Notes: a model not told the origin generated them from the sequence alone. A DNA stretch of 50,880 nt from an uncultured Fibrobacterota bacterium (GCA_903876665.1 CAIRAY010000187.1:1-50880); one strand, 5' to 3'. Shown: positions 15,785-25,081, numbered from the stretch's first letter. Translations and numbers: made by a program.

Positions 15785-17272
15785 TCACTCTTTTGAAATT
15801 GAGGTGCCCACCAGCCGAATTTCAGAGAGGGCCAGGTCGTTTTCTGCCGCACTGCCCGCAAGGATTTCGCGCATGTCCAGGCGGATTTCCATGGTTTCTA
15901 TGGGTTGAAGGACGGGGAACTGCATTCCCTTGATGTTCTGTAATTGAATGCGCTGCACCGATCCTTCCACCGTGCTGACCAGGATCACCTGCGGTTTTTG
16001 GAACATGGAAAAACGGTCCTGCAGGTTGTCGTCCTTGGCCTTTTGATAGCCCACGGCGACTCCAAGGTTCAACACGAGGGTCGGCCTAGGGAAGCGGATA
16101 ACCAGGATATGGTTATTCTGAATGTCGTTATTGGGGAGCAGCCAAGCGGTTTGCAGGTTGTCGTCCACCAGATTGGTGAGCGGATAGCCATCGGGATTGT
16201 CGCTTTCGAGTCCTCTCTGTTCCCAGGGGGCCGAAAGTTCAAATTCACGGAGAATTTGGACGCCGGAAGTCTTTTCTTGTTGAAGGAAAAACAGCAGGAC
16301 CTGAAGGAGGATCAGCAACGCGATGAGTCCCAGGGACACAGGGAACAACCATTCAGGAAAGCCACGGCGACTGATCATGGACACCTTGGGGAGCTGGTTT
16401 TTGGGCGTGGTGGGTGTGTCGATGGTCCGGCCAGTGACGCGGTCAAGTTCTTCCAAAAAAGCGCCCATGTTTTGAAACCGGTCCGAACGGTTTTTGGCCA
16501 GGCACTTTAAAATGACCGTGGCCATGGCCTTGGGGATAGAAGGATTGTAGCGCTGGGGGGCTTCGGGTTCGTTGTGTACCTGTTTATAGGCGATGTCGAG
16601 TGGCTTGTTTCCGGTGAAGGGCGGTGTGCCGCAGACCATTTCATAGAACACAATGCCGAGGCTGTAAATGTCGGACTGCTCGGTGATTTCTTCGCCTTGG
16701 CACTGTTCGGGGGACATGTATTCCGGAGTGCCCATGGCGGTGCCGGTGCTGGTCAGGCGTTCGCTATCCTGTGCGTGCGAAATTCCGAAATCGGTAATTT
16801 TGACGATGTTGTCAGGCTGAATAAGAATGTTCGATGGTTTGATGTCCCGGTGAACGATGCCTTTGCCGTGGGCATAGAGGAGCCCGCGGGCAATTTGCTT
16901 CACAATGGAAAGTGCATCGTCAATATCGAGTCTGCGACAGCCATCCAAAAATTCGGAAAGTGTTTTGCCCGGCACAAAGGTCATGGCAATGAACATCTGT
17001 CCCGCATTGTTGCCAAAACCGTAGACCTGGACGATATTCTGGTGATCGAGCTTCTTCATGGCCTGCGCTTCGGAGTTGAAGCGCTTCATGGATTCTTCGG
17101 TGGTGCCCCCTAGGCTGGGCTCCAGGACTTTCAGGGCGACCTGACGGTTCAGGTTGATTTGAATGGCTTTGTAGACGGTGCCCATGCCACCGTTTCCGAG
17201 CTTGCCAATTACTTCATATTCCTCGTTGAATTGCCAAGGAAAGCGGTCGGGATTGTTGGTCTTGCTGCCCAT
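15785..17272 (-). CDS. Membrane Ser/Thr protein kinase with C-terminal discoidin-like ectodomain
   Basis: This protein of about 495 residues has a full Hanks-type kinase domain: GKLGNGGMGTVYK (about residue 20), VALK (about 47), HRDIKPSN (about 138), DFGISHA, a GTPEYMSPEQ activation-loop end and DIYSLG. One membrane helix (about 309-335, VSLGLIALLILLQVLLFF) separates it from a roughly 160-residue outer domain. That domain contains NLVDDNLQTAWLLP and GYQKAKDDNLQDRF and ends in LSEIRLVG, resembling the discoidin-like NADase-type glycan-binding domain. Start choice: MGSKTNNPDRF at 17272 lies 64 bp inside the ABC gene, and longer versions are only its antisense-free alternative frame. Coupling to the FHA-ABC exporter suggests that the exporter is a substrate. 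Confidence 0.92.
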   Translation of the reverse strand: MGSKTNNPDRFPWQFNEEYEVIGKLGNGGMGTVYKAIQINLNRQVALKVLEPSLGGTTEESMKRFNSEAQAMKKLDHQNIVQVYGFGNNAGQMFIAMTFVPGKTLSEFLDGCRRLDIDDALSIVKQIARGLLYAHGKGIVHRDIKPSNILIQPDNIVKITDFGISHAQDSERLTSTGTAMGTPEYMSPEQCQGEEITEQSDIYSLGIVFYEMVCGTPPFTGNKPLDIAYKQVHNEPEAPQRYNPSIPKAMATVILKCLAKNRSDRFQNMGAFLEELDRVTGRTIDTPTTPKNQLPKVSMISRRGFPEWLFPVSLGLIALLILLQVLLFFLQQEKTSGVQILREFELSAPWEQRGLESDNPDGYPLTNLVDDNLQTAWLLPNNDIQNNHILVIRFPRPTLVLNLGVAVGYQKAKDDNLQDRFSMFQKPQVILVSTVEGSVQRIQLQNIKGMQFPVLQPIETMEIRLDMREILAGSAAENDLALSEIRLVGTSISKE

Positions 17273-19353
17273 GCGCAAATAATAACAATCCCCAGGGCAA
17301 AGGAGAGGGACAATCCGATGTTCCATGCAAATGGTGCTTCGGAAAGGAATAATTGTTGCAGTGCAGTTTGGTTCCAGGAGGACCAGAGTACGCGGGCGAG
17401 AGTGGCCCCGACTGGGTGCATTTGGTCCAGGGGAACCAAGGCCCCGGCAAACATGATCTGGGGAATCAGCAACAGGGGCAGGGTCGCATTCGCCTGTCCG
17501 GGTGACTTGGCAAAAAGGCTGGCCGCGAGCCCTGCGGCAATGGCCGGAGCCAAGGTGGAAGCCAGCGTTCCCAAGATGTAAAGCTGGGCCACCGCTCCAG
17601 GAACAGGAAGGCCAACGCGCCAGGCCAGAACCATAAAGCAAAGAAATGTTTGGACAAAGGCCAAGGAAAAAAGTCCGAGCCATTTTCCCAAAAGGTATTG
17701 AAAAGGTGATGTACCCTGTCTAAATTCTTGCTGGGCCAGGATTTTTTCCTGAATGATTTCCCGGATGGCGCCGGACATGCCAAACCAGTTGGCACAAAGG
17801 TTCAAAGCAAAGGCCGCGACCCACATGGAGGAGCTACCACTGAAGAGCAGGGAAAGGAAAATTCCAATCACCACCGGCTGGAGGATTGTGGTGATCAGTC
17901 TCCCGCGATCCCGCCAGAATCCCTTGTAAAATCTGGATAATATGGTGGGTAAGGCGGCCTGGCGTTCGGTCGGCATGGTGGAAAGGGCGCCTGTGTTCCG
18001 CGAAGCGGGGTTTCCCGGTCTGGACCGCATAAACCGTCCGTGCCACTCCTCGCCCGTGCGTGACTCAAGCTTTGGCAAAATGGCCTGGTGCTCGGTCACG
18101 TTAAAAAACTGCGAGGCCTGATCCGGACTGCCAAAAAACGCCAGGTGCCCTTGGTGCAAAATCAGGACTTTGTCTGCGTGGGGAACAATGGAGTACTCGT
18201 GGGTGGTGAGGATGATGGTTTGTCCGCCCCAGGCGATTTGTCGGAGCCAGGAGGCCAGGGAGCCAACCTTTACGGGGTCCAGGCCTGCGAAAGGCTCGTC
18301 CAAAAGGATGAGCCCGGGTGATGCGACCAAGGCCACGGCCAGGGCCGCTCGGCGCTTTTCTCCTCCGCTCAGCCGGGAACACAGGGTCGTCCGGGAGGTT
18401 TCCAGTCCCACGCGGGCGAGCATGGAATCGATGAGCCGTTTCCGTTCCGTGGCGTTGGTGTCTTTTTGCACAAATAGATGGCAGGCATCCTCAATGCATT
18501 CCTCCACCGTGAGAAGATCGTGCAGGGGGGCGTCCTGTTGCAAAAAGCAAATGCTCTCCCGAATGCGCGTTTCGGTGGGAGGCATTCCATGGATGGCTAT
18601 GGTTCCAGCGGTGGCCTTTCGGTCTCCGGCGAGGCAATGCAACAGCGTGCTCTTCCCTTGCCCCGAACCACCGATGATCGCTAAAAGTTCGCCGGATCTG
18701 ATTTCGAAGGAGACATCCTGAAGAATATTCTTTTCGGCCAAGGCGAGGGACAGGCCTTCCACGGATAGGGAATGTCCGGGAGGGTATTCGGTAAAGGATA
18801 CCGTTTCCTCGAAAACTTGCAAGGTTCCAAAAGGGATATCCAGAGGAATGTTGGAGTCAATCCGGTGCTTTTTTGCCGTGCGTCCTTGCAGGAGTGTGGG
18901 TTTGGAAAATTCGAGGGAAAAGCCCTGGGATGCCCGTTTGACTTGGCAGAGAGTCCGGGGGCACTGGGGATGTCCGATACGGATGGAATGGCGTTGATCC
19001 CTTCCGAGGAGAAGAGGGCTGGAACTGTTCCAGTCGCAAGTCTGGGTGCCTTTGGTGCAGTCTAGGCGCATCAGGGTGGGGATGCCCTGGGGATGCAGAA
19101 ATACCAGCCTTTGCACGCCGAATTGGATGATGTTTCCATCACTCAGGACTTGTTCCTGAATGGCGGAGTTTTCGAGCCAGGATCCGGTGGAGCTTTTGTT
19201 GTCAACCCATGTCCAATTTCCAAGGCCATCATCGAAAACGGTGGCGTGGTGGCGCGAAACGGCCGGATCCGGAAACGCGAGATCACAATCCGAACTACGC
19301 CCGATTCGATAGCGTCGCCCTGCTTCCAAGGGGATCAGCCTCGAGTTTGCCAT
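17209..19353 (-). CDS. FHA-domain ABC exporter (ATPase-permease fusion)
   Basis: This 714-residue protein starts with a phosphothreonine-binding FHA domain (about 10-85: YRIGRSSDCDL...SRHHATV). A second, degenerate FHA-like segment follows (about 110-190, LLLGRDQRHSIRIG). The ABC ATPase has Walker A GGSGQGKST (about 227), signature LSGGEKRR (about 324) and Walker B LILLDEPFAGLDP (about 347). About six membrane helices of ABC2 type follow from residue 470. The layout matches mycobacterial Rv1747, an exporter with two FHA domains controlled by the adjacent kinase PknF. The next gene here is a membrane kinase overlapping it by 64 bp. The gene starts 7 bp after the aminotransferase stop. The exported substrate is unknown; a lipid or glycolipid would fit the family. 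Confidence 0.92.
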   Translation of the reverse strand: MANSRLIPLEAGRRYRIGRSSDCDLAFPDPAVSRHHATVFDDGLGNWTWVDNKSSTGSWLENSAIQEQVLSDGNIIQFGVQRLVFLHPQGIPTLMRLDCTKGTQTCDWNSSSPLLLGRDQRHSIRIGHPQCPRTLCQVKRASQGFSLEFSKPTLLQGRTAKKHRIDSNIPLDIPFGTLQVFEETVSFTEYPPGHSLSVEGLSLALAEKNILQDVSFEIRSGELLAIIGGSGQGKSTLLHCLAGDRKATAGTIAIHGMPPTETRIRESICFLQQDAPLHDLLTVEECIEDACHLFVQKDTNATERKRLIDSMLARVGLETSRTTLCSRLSGGEKRRAALAVALVASPGLILLDEPFAGLDPVKVGSLASWLRQIAWGGQTIILTTHEYSIVPHADKVLILHQGHLAFFGSPDQASQFFNVTEHQAILPKLESRTGEEWHGRFMRSRPGNPASRNTGALSTMPTERQAALPTILSRFYKGFWRDRGRLITTILQPVVIGIFLSLLFSGSSSMWVAAFALNLCANWFGMSGAIREIIQEKILAQQEFRQGTSPFQYLLGKWLGLFSLAFVQTFLCFMVLAWRVGLPVPGAVAQLYILGTLASTLAPAIAAGLAASLFAKSPGQANATLPLLLIPQIMFAGALVPLDQMHPVGATLARVLWSSWNQTALQQLFLSEAPFAWNIGLSLSFALGIVIICAWAARPTIPTAFLGNSTRNMK

Positions 19354-19360
19354 GGTTTAC

Positions 19361-20557
19361 TTAAACGAGCTCGGCGAGCCCGGCTTTTAGGCGAGAGAGA
19401 GCTTGATGTAAAATATCTTCTGAAGCCGCATAGGAGAGCCGGACATAGTCATCCATGCCAAATGCGGCTCCGGGAATAATGGCGAGCCTCTGGGATTCGA
19501 GCAGCCAGGTGCAAAGGTCCAGGGATCCTGCGATGGGTTTTCCATCGGGGCGCTTCAGGCCATGGTAGTGTTTGGTTTGCGGAAACGCGTAGAAGGCGCC
19601 CTCGGGACTCGGGACCTTCAGATGGGGAATCTGGGAAAGTTCATTGAATACAAACTCCCGTCGTTTGCGAAAGGACTCGCGCATGCCACAATAGAAGGAT
19701 TCCCCATGATCCAAGGCTTCGATGGACGCCCATTGGGAGATGTTGGCGGGGTGGTGTGTTGCCTGGCCCTGGATTTTAGCTATGGCCCGGGCAATCGGAA
19801 GGGAGGCGCCCAGGTAGCCAATGCGCCAGCCCGTCATGGCGTAGGATTTGGAGATGCCATTGATGATGATGGAGCGGCTCTGAATTTCGGGACCGAAGCT
19901 CGCAATGGAGACATGCTTTCCTGTGTATACCATGTGCTCGTAGATTTCGTCAGAGAGGCAGTAAATGTCGTTCTGGACGATGATTTGGGCAAAGGTCCGT
20001 AAGTGGTCCTCGGAATAGACCGCCCCCGATGGATTATTGGGGCTATTGAGAATCAATAATTTGGTGCGCGGAGTGATGGCTGCATTCAGCTGTTCCGGAG
20101 TAATGCGGAAGCCTTGCTCGATTCCCGCTTCGAGAATCACTGGAATGCCACCTAGAAACCGCACCAGCTCGGGGTAAGTCACCCAATAGGGTGCAGGGAT
20201 GATCACTTCGTCGCCAGGGTTTACCAGGGCCAAAAGTGCGTTAAATACGCAGTGCTTGGCCCCACTGGAAATCACAATCTGGGATGGCTGGTATTCGAGT
20301 CCATTCTCCCGGGAAAATTTGCGGCAGACTGCTTCCTTCAAGGGAAGGATTCCATCGGGCGCGGTATAGCGGGTCTTGTTCTGTTGGATGGCGGCAATTC
20401 CCGCAAGTTTGATGATTTCCGGAGTATCAAAGTCAGGTTCGCCCGCGCCGAGAGCGACCACATCAATCCCTTGGGCAATCATTTCTTTCGCTTTGGTGTC
20501 AATGGCAACCGTCATGGATGGCGATAAATTGACTGCTCTTGTCGCTAATTCTTTCAT
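19361..20557 (-). CDS. aspC: Aspartate aminotransferase (class I, PLP)
   Basis: This 398-residue class I/II aminotransferase has GAGEPDFDTPEIIKLAG, TRYTAPDGILPLKEAV, NSPNNPSGAVY, DEIYEHMVY and the PLP-lysine motif SKSYAMTGWRIGYLG (about Lys236). The ending GMDDYVRLSYAAS supplies the substrate-carboxylate arginine. The sequence is of the 1-beta subgroup (Thermus/Bacillus type), which transaminates aspartate with 2-oxoglutarate and sometimes prephenate. The ATG at 20557 is preferred to an in-frame TTG at 20563. It lies between the RND transporter (gap 19 bp) and the FHA-ABC gene (gap 7 bp), a housekeeping enzyme inside what otherwise looks like an envelope-transport operon. Confidence 0.93.
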   Translation of the reverse strand: MKELATRAVNLSPSMTVAIDTKAKEMIAQGIDVVALGAGEPDFDTPEIIKLAGIAAIQQNKTRYTAPDGILPLKEAVCRKFSRENGLEYQPSQIVISSGAKHCVFNALLALVNPGDEVIIPAPYWVTYPELVRFLGGIPVILEAGIEQGFRITPEQLNAAITPRTKLLILNSPNNPSGAVYSEDHLRTFAQIIVQNDIYCLSDEIYEHMVYTGKHVSIASFGPEIQSRSIIINGISKSYAMTGWRIGYLGASLPIARAIAKIQGQATHHPANISQWASIEALDHGESFYCGMRESFRKRREFVFNELSQIPHLKVPSPEGAFYAFPQTKHYHGLKRPDGKPIAGSLDLCTWLLESQRLAIIPGAAFGMDDYVRLSYAASEDILHQALSRLKAGLAELV

Positions 20558-20576
20558 GGGCAAATCCTAAAATGAT

Positions 20577-22973
20577 TCAGAGGGTTGGATTCCGTTTGAA
20601 GCGAAGCCAATCCAGGAACCCAACCAGCAAAGGGAATATGGTCAGGTGGGCCAGCAAAAGGCTCAGCATGCCAATCACGGCAACCAGCCCCATGGAGCGC
20701 AGGCCGGGGTGGGATGAAAACAGCAAGCCGGAAAAGCAAACGATAACCGTGATGCTTGCGACGGAAACGATCGGGCCCGTCTGGCGCAAAATGAGCCCCA
20801 CCGAGCCGGTGGAACGCTCCCGGTACTGGTGCCATAAGTGAAGAGATCCGGAAATGGAGATCCCAATCAGCAAAGGGAAGACTTGGGCGCTATAAGGATT
20901 GATGGGAATGCCGAGCAGGCGCAGAATGGAGAGAAACCAGAGGAATCCCACTGCGGGCGGGGCAAGTACAATCAGGGTCCGGTACAGGCGGTTCTGGTGG
21001 ATAAGAACGAGCAAGAATATCCCGGCCACGACAAAAATGAGGCTTCGGCTCATCCACGGCAAACTTTGATCCAGGATGTCGGCTCGGATAATGGCATGGC
21101 TCGTGGCATGGGCCACGCTTGAGTCCGGGAGATGGATGTCGCGGACATCGCGCGCGAACCGTCGACATTCACTACCGTGGTCGGTGTCGATGGAGGGAAA
21201 AATGAAACTGAATTCCCCTACTGAAGAATCGCGACCGATGAATTTGCGACGGTAGCTCAAGGGTAGGTCGTCTTCGGTCAGCGGGTCGACATCCCAGTTG
21301 GAGCGGATCCGCTCCGCATTGACGGAATCCACGCCTTTCAGCGAAGAGAGGACTTCGGGCGACAGCAATTGGCGGATTTCGCTGAGCAGGCTTAGCTTTG
21401 CCTCCTGATCCACCGGCAGAAGACTGGAGAAGCTCACGACGCGTTGAATGGTGCGCGTGGAATCAGTGCGGGCATTTGTCTGCAATTGGCGCACCAGCAT
21501 GCGGGACTGCTCGGCCCCTTTGGTAAAAACCACGGCAGGTTCCTGGGCGGGAATCCCTGATTTCTCGAGCAGGGCCTTCGCTTGGCGGGATGGTTTTTGG
21601 TATTCGAGTTTGGAGAAGTCATACTCGAATTGCGGAAATACCCCTTGGGAGGCAAGGAGAAGAGACCCGAGGATCAGAATGGGCAACAGGCGTTTCCAGT
21701 CCTGGAAGGGAGTCGGAATGCCTTGGCTCATGCCCACGCGGCGGGGGCCATAGACTTGGAATACCTTGCGGCGTTGCAGCACCGTGAGCAAGGTGGGCAA
21801 AAACAGCATGATGGTAGCCCAGTTGAACAGGACTCCCATGCCCCCAACTATTCCCAATTGGCGCAGGCCTTGGAGGGGCAAAAAGAGCAAAGAAAAGAAT
21901 GCGATGGCGCTGGCAATGGATACCACGGTAATCACCGGTCCAGTTCCTAGAACGGTGCTTTCCAGGGCGAGGTCAGGGCCCAGTCCCCGACGCCGCTCAT
22001 CCGCGTAGTGGCTCAAAAAATGGGTCAGGTGGTTGGCAGCGAGGCCTGGAATGATCAGGCTCAAAATGAGGGTGAAGAAATTCATGGAGTCAAAATAAAG
22101 CGCGTTGAATCCGAGCGTCCAAATCAGGGACATGCCCAAGGGAACTGCAGCGACCAGGGGAACAATGGGTTGGCGAAAAAACCACAACACCAGGAATAGA
22201 AGAATGAGGCCTCCGGAAATCCAGGCGATTCGGTACAGCTCCTTGAGCAACATTCCTCCTGTGCTTGCGCTCTCAAAAACCGCGCCCGCAAAATGGGCTT
22301 GTACCCGGAGAGAAAGCGGATGCGCGGCCAGTTGGTTTTTGGCAAGGCTGACCAACGCCCGGTTGCTGCTTAGGTCGCCCAAGGGCTTGTTGGGGTATAT
22401 TTCAAGGACGCGGATGGTTCCGTCGGAATTACCCAGGAACGGACGCAGGGAGCTTAGGTATTTTTGCTCCAAATCCTCGAGGCTTAAGGACTGGTTTGTC
22501 GTATCGGGCGTCAGAGTCGAATCCAGGGTGACGACCAAAGGGTTGCGGGCGGCCTTGATTACATTGAGGCGATCCCTGATTCTATCCCGAATCGCAGCTA
22601 GGTCGGTTTGTTTGATGTAAAGGAATTGATGTTTGCGATAAAAATCAGCTTCGGTCCGGAATTCGCAAAAATTGACGAGAGGGCTTTTGGATAGGCTTGA
22701 GGAAAGGTTCGTGATTATTTTGCTGTTGGTGATGGAGTCTGGGGACTGGATGACGAGGGTCAGGGTCCCGAGCCCCCCAAATTTCTGTTCCACTTGTTCC
22801 GCAACCTGCCGACTTGGAATATTGGGGGACAGGAGGTCGGCGAGCGAGAGTTTCCAGTGCATATTGGCGATTGGCCAAAGCAGGAGTAGGCAGATGGCCA
22901 GGTCTAGGGTAATGACCAGGCGTGGCCATTGCTGCAAGTTGCGAATTCCGCGTGCCACAAAGGAAAATAGCAT
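20577..22973 (-). CDS. RND-superfamily (MMPL/HAE3-type) transporter
   Basis: This 798-residue protein has the duplicated RND plan. A first helix (about 15-37) is followed by a large periplasmic loop and a block of about five helices around residues 235-405. A second helix near 430, a second loop and a terminal five-helix block (to about 795) follow. MMPL-like wording includes AANHLTHFLSHYADERRRG and ISISGSLHLWHQYRER. It is shorter than HAE1 drug pumps and fits the HAE3/MMPL group, which moves hopanoids, lipids or other hydrophobic molecules to the outer envelope. It is first in the minus-strand operon and is divergent (30 bp) from an outer-membrane barrel gene, so the two could cooperate. Confidence 0.88.
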   Translation of the reverse strand: MLFSFVARGIRNLQQWPRLVITLDLAICLLLLWPIANMHWKLSLADLLSPNIPSRQVAEQVEQKFGGLGTLTLVIQSPDSITNSKIITNLSSSLSKSPLVNFCEFRTEADFYRKHQFLYIKQTDLAAIRDRIRDRLNVIKAARNPLVVTLDSTLTPDTTNQSLSLEDLEQKYLSSLRPFLGNSDGTIRVLEIYPNKPLGDLSSNRALVSLAKNQLAAHPLSLRVQAHFAGAVFESASTGGMLLKELYRIAWISGGLILLFLVLWFFRQPIVPLVAAVPLGMSLIWTLGFNALYFDSMNFFTLILSLIIPGLAANHLTHFLSHYADERRRGLGPDLALESTVLGTGPVITVVSIASAIAFFSLLFLPLQGLRQLGIVGGMGVLFNWATIMLFLPTLLTVLQRRKVFQVYGPRRVGMSQGIPTPFQDWKRLLPILILGSLLLASQGVFPQFEYDFSKLEYQKPSRQAKALLEKSGIPAQEPAVVFTKGAEQSRMLVRQLQTNARTDSTRTIQRVVSFSSLLPVDQEAKLSLLSEIRQLLSPEVLSSLKGVDSVNAERIRSNWDVDPLTEDDLPLSYRRKFIGRDSSVGEFSFIFPSIDTDHGSECRRFARDVRDIHLPDSSVAHATSHAIIRADILDQSLPWMSRSLIFVVAGIFLLVLIHQNRLYRTLIVLAPPAVGFLWFLSILRLLGIPINPYSAQVFPLLIGISISGSLHLWHQYRERSTGSVGLILRQTGPIVSVASITVIVCFSGLLFSSHPGLRSMGLVAVIGMLSLLLAHLTIFPLLVGFLDWLRFKRNPTL

Positions 22974-23003
22974 AGCCTCAATTTATCTAATTTTCGGCGC
23001 TGA

Positions 23004-24458
23004 ATGCCAATTACTCCTGACATAGAATCCTCTTCGAGGAGACTAGCCCATCCTTTGCGGAGGGCCCTTGTGTTTCTATTGCTGTTGGGAATGGTGTCGG
23101 TGTATGCGGCTGGGGATTCAATTCAGGTGGATCAGACCAGTCGTAGTCGAATTTTGACCGTGGTTTCCTGGCCTTTGGAAAATGTGATCCAGCCGGTATT
23201 CAATGCGGCCCTGTGGCCCTTCCGCCCTCCGCTGGTCTATTTTATGGAGAATAATGTTCTGGAGCGGGGCGTAAACCTGATCACCTTGGGAGATCATCAG
23301 CAGGTGATGCTTTATCCGACCTTCAATCTGAAGCCCGGCACGTTCTCTTCCACAGGAATCACCTATCGTCATCGGGGTCTGCTGAGTGAGGCTGGAAACG
23401 ACTATTGGGTCAACAGCATTTCAAAATTCATCAATAATGATTTTGACTTCCGCACCAAGTATTCACGAACCAAACTCTTTGGAACTGAGATGCAGGGCTG
23501 GGTGAGCTATCGTTACCGGATGGATCGGGATGCGCAATTTTGTGTGAAGGAGTTTGACGAGCGGGGGTACACCTATGCGGATTCTTCCTGGGAAGTCAAA
23601 GGCGGAGTGGGAAATCCTCTCTACGGGAAATGGGATTGGGAATATCAATTTGGGGTTGACCGAAAGCTTTTTGATTTGCCTTCTTCTTTGGAAGCTGAAA
23701 CCCTGCCTGCCACTGGAGACTCTCTTCTTCTCTTTGACCGCTTCCATCGAGGGTTCTATCAGAACTTTTGGCAGTTTCCGCTAGGCGTTCAGTTAATGTA
23801 CAACTCCAAGAATTTTTCCCACGCACCTACGCAGGGGCAATTGATCCGCATGCTGTGGCAATATGTTCCGGTAAGCCACTACGGAGGTGCTAGCCTCAAT
23901 CATGATTTCTATACCTTCAACCTGGTCTATCAAACTTTTTTCCTAATTGGAAAGAAGCAGTATACCTTGACCCGGGATGAAAGCAAAGCCAACAAAAAAT
24001 ATCTGCAATCTATGAATTTGGATAAAACCATAAACCTGCTCAGCCCGGATCAGTTACGCGAAACCCTGCTCGAGCGCAAGGTGATCGCGCTACAATTTCG
24101 TATGCGGCAAATGTGGGACGCGGATCTTGATGGCCTGGCGCCATTTACGGGTTTCTCTGAAATCAACGGCAACACGCCTCTCCGAGGGTATGAGCGCAGT
24201 TATTTTGATTACAACACTTATGGACTAAGCCTCGAGTACCGTTGGCCACTGGTGGACCTGGTCGATGGCGTGGTGTTTAATGAGTATGGTATTTTTGGAC
24301 GGGATTGGAAAACTCAGGAATGGGGAAATCTTCGCAATTCCTGGGGCTTCGGTATTCGGGTGCGTCGCCCCAATTTATTCCTAACTCGCATGCAGTTTGG
24401 CTTCCACGGTCTGCATGGAGTGAGCTTAATCATGACGATCAACCCCGAATTCCAGTAA
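23004..24458 (+). CDS. Outer-membrane barrel protein (BamA/TamA-like surface antigen domain)
   Basis: The protein has up to 484 residues with an N-terminal signal sequence and a mature part of alternating aromatic strands. It ends in RMQFGFHGLHGVSLIMTINPEFQ-type strands typical of the Omp85 C-terminal barrel. There are no recognisable POTRA repeats, because too few residues precede the barrel. The GF.E.NGNTPLRGYERSYF segment fits the conserved loop of surface-antigen (PF01103-like) barrels. The start is uncertain. The ATG at 23004 gives a positively charged n-region but no ribosome site; a TTG at 23055 or a GTG at 23070 (GGAGGG five bases ahead) are alternatives. It is divergent from the RND transporter and 2 bp from the methyltransferase. 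Substrate unknown. Confidence 0.8.
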   Translation: MPITPDIESSSRRLAHPLRRALVFLLLLGMVSVYAAGDSIQVDQTSRSRILTVVSWPLENVIQPVFNAALWPFRPPLVYFMENNVLERGVNLITLGDHQQVMLYPTFNLKPGTFSSTGITYRHRGLLSEAGNDYWVNSISKFINNDFDFRTKYSRTKLFGTEMQGWVSYRYRMDRDAQFCVKEFDERGYTYADSSWEVKGGVGNPLYGKWDWEYQFGVDRKLFDLPSSLEAETLPATGDSLLLFDRFHRGFYQNFWQFPLGVQLMYNSKNFSHAPTQGQLIRMLWQYVPVSHYGGASLNHDFYTFNLVYQTFFLIGKKQYTLTRDESKANKKYLQSMNLDKTINLLSPDQLRETLLERKVIALQFRMRQMWDADLDGLAPFTGFSEINGNTPLRGYERSYFDYNTYGLSLEYRWPLVDLVDGVVFNEYGIFGRDWKTQEWGNLRNSWGFGIRVRRPNLFLTRMQFGFHGLHGVSLIMTINPEFQ

Positions 24459-24460
24459 AA

Positions 24461-25081
24461 ATGCAAGCCCGCGAAATTTTTGTTGATATCGATGGACGCA
24501 GGCATTCTCTTAAGGTTCCTGCAGATCCAGAATCGGCCATGCAAGCGAGTTGGGATGAGCATGGCGAAGATGAATCCTACTTCCCCTTTTGGCTTGAGGT
24601 CTGGCCATCAAGCTTTGGCCTCTATGATTTTCTTGTGCGTAATGAAGTGCCTCTCGATGGGGCGCTGGAAGTGGGTTGTGGATGTGGCACCCTGGCTCAA
24701 CTTCTGGATGCGGAACCCGGGGTCGTGACGCACACGGACATTGTTCCGGGAGCGTGCAGGTTTGCCAAAGCCCAAGTGAGGAATCCCAACCGTCATTTTG
24801 TTGCCATGGATTTGACTCGACCCTGCATGTCCCATGCCCCGAACCTCATATTGGGCGCAGATATTTTTTATGAATACTCCCTGGTCGAACGGGTCTGTGA
24901 TTTTGTGCGTAATCATCTGGCGCCATCTGGAATGGCGTTGATTGCGGATCCACAAAGGACAATTCGGCCACAGGTTCCTGAGTATATTGCAGCCTCTGGC
25001 CTCAAGTCCGAAAGGATTATCTGGGACTATCCCCTCGATGGGCAAAAGAAAAGAGTCGCCATTTGGCGACTCTCAAAATAA
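24461..25081 (+). CDS. Class I SAM-dependent methyltransferase (methyltransferase_16-like)
   Basis: This 206-residue protein has a Rossmann methyltransferase core. The FPFWLEVWPSSFGLYDFL segment precedes the SAM motif ALEVGCGCGTLAQLL, followed by TDIVPGACRFAKAQ and ILGADIFYEYSLVERV. The PFW...WPS lead-in is typical of the protein-lysine methyltransferase group that includes METTL20/ETF-beta enzymes. In place of the D-P-P-Y motif of N6-adenine enzymes it has GADIFY. The ATG at 24461 starts 2 bases after the barrel gene's stop. Its 3' end contains the terminator of the convergent typA gene. The protein target is not known. Confidence 0.82.
   Translation: MQAREIFVDIDGRRHSLKVPADPESAMQASWDEHGEDESYFPFWLEVWPSSFGLYDFLVRNEVPLDGALEVGCGCGTLAQLLDAEPGVVTHTDIVPGACRFAKAQVRNPNRHFVAMDLTRPCMSHAPNLILGADIFYEYSLVERVCDFVRNHLAPSGMALIADPQRTIRPQVPEYIAASGLKSERIIWDYPLDGQKKRVAIWRLSK
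25044..25073 (-). terminator. Intrinsic terminator of typA, embedded in the methyltransferase 3' end
   Basis: A 9-bp perfect stem (AGAGTCGCC / GGCGACTCT, loop of 4) at 25052-25073 is followed on the minus strand by TTCTTTTG. It stands 28 bp after the typA stop. The stem and T tract are also the last codons of the convergent methyltransferase gene. Confidence 0.75.

Noticed and set aside
17273..17683. Longer version of the Ser/Thr kinase reaching deep into the ABC gene
   Set aside because: The extra residues are an alternative frame of the ABC permease coding region; the kinase domain needs only the start at 17272.
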